From positions 58,638,012-58,702,011 of the forward strand of contig CM059971.1 in NCBI GenBank assembly GCA_030490835.1: a DNA stretch of 64,000 nt. Reading direction: 5' to 3'. The stretch comes from Annona cherimola. Its lineage: Eukaryota > Streptophyta > Magnoliopsida > Magnoliales > Annonaceae. Positions 63,480-64,000 of the stretch are shown piece after piece. Every line of letters begins with the position of its first letter. Positions within the stretch are counted from its first letter, which is position 1. The notes under the pieces were generated by a model that was given only the letters and a program-made list of their open reading frames with translations, was not told the origin of the DNA and ran no database searches. Both the position numbers and the translations under genes were made by a program.

Positions 63480-64000
63480 TATCCTCAGCCCGACGTTCCA
63501 CCCTTAGATGGATTCTTTGCAATGATTTAAGTCTTCTCTCATGTAATGTTTCAGTCTTTGTCCATTTACTACAAAATTTTCATTCGATTTTTCATTTAGT
63601 ACCTCCACCGCACCATAATCAATTGTTCTTAAAACAACCGGGAGACCTGACCAACGTGACTTAAACTATCCTGGAAAAAACTTTAATCTGGAATTGAAGA
63701 GTAGCACCTTTTGACCCGGCTCAAATCACCTTGGCAGGATCCTTTTATCATGTCATTTTTTCACCTTCTCTTTATAGATCTTAGCATTTTTATAAGCTTG
63801 CAATCTGCATTCATCAAGTTCATTAAGTTGCAATAATCTCCGTTCCCCAACTTGCTGCATGTCCAAATTCAGCTTCTTTATCGCCTAATATGCACTATGT
63901 TCCAATTCCAGGGGTAAATGACAAACCTTACCATAAACCAACTGATATGGAAACATACCTAGCTGCGTCTTGTAGGCGATGCGATAGGCCCATAAAGCAT
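63480..64000 (-). pseudogene. Ty3-gypsy (Athila/Tat-like) integrase C-terminus, runs off right edge
   Basis: On the minus strand, from the window end: AYKTQLGMFPYQLVYGKVCH, then LPLELEHSAY, AIKKLNLD, LQLNELDE, AYKNAKIYKEKVKK, and GQKVLLFNSRLKFFPG with SRWSGLPVV. These are the end of the integrase and its C-terminal GPF-like module in Athila/Tat elements. Several stops (for example after HSAY and after KVKK) show decay. The rest of pol would lie beyond 64000. Confidence 0.85.

Overview
The window is nuclear DNA from a flowering plant. It holds one intact, large-intron host gene, a plant CLASP orthologue on the + strand, surrounded and invaded by plant repeats: an endogenous pararetrovirus, Ty1-copia and Ty3-gypsy elements, LINEs, an Au-type SINE, Tourist-like MITEs and Mutator-like elements. 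The sequence does not let me name the species. I saw no bacterial genes, CRISPR array or tRNA/rRNA gene.

1-3,215: remnants of a Caulimoviridae-like endogenous pararetrovirus. A decayed minus-strand copy (protease, reverse transcriptase, RNase H and an unassigned region) lies head-to-head with a second protease copy on the + strand. This makes an imperfect inverted repeat of about 410 bp per arm that ends about 540 bp before the CLASP start codon.

3,756-49,481: CLASP, microtubule-binding CLIP-associated protein. I reconstructed 21 exons by hand, all with GT..AG introns and consistent phases, joining to 4,347 nt (1,448 aa plus stop) with no frameshift. Introns are either about 80-170 bp or 0.5-12.3 kb, and the long ones hold the repeats. 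Intron 11 carries a 4,943-bp minus-strand Ty1-copia element with near-identical LTRs, TA..TA termini and a perfect 5-bp target duplication, but a broken gag-pol. Intron 15 carries a Ty3-gypsy gag relic preceded by a tandem array. Introns 3, 6 and 20 carry RTE-type LINE relics, and intron 3 also an Au-like SINE.

49,482-54,050: the 3' flank, with a dispersed repeat copy (partner in intron 11), a Mutator-like element with a 10-bp target duplication, and a 1.44-kb Pack-MULE-like element (long terminal inverted repeats, 9-bp target duplication) that carries a piece of a PPR gene. A 339-bp foldback MITE with its own 9-bp duplication is nested in one of its terminal repeats.

54,350-64,000: a complex retroelement-rich block. 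A probable LTR, an Athila-type 'plant transposon protein' ORF and an integrase C-terminus, all on the minus strand, fit the 3' half of an Athila/Tat Ty3-gypsy element running off the right edge. Between them lie five or six unrelated tandem arrays (35, ~40, ~30, ~145 and ~17 bp units) and then a GC-rich patch. In that patch a nearly complete DUF506 (PDDEXK-like) gene copy, with its own TATA box and one single-base frameshift, is joined head-to-head to a fragment of a HOTHEAD-like GMC oxidoreductase. This patchwork of arrays and captured host genes is the most unusual part of the window.
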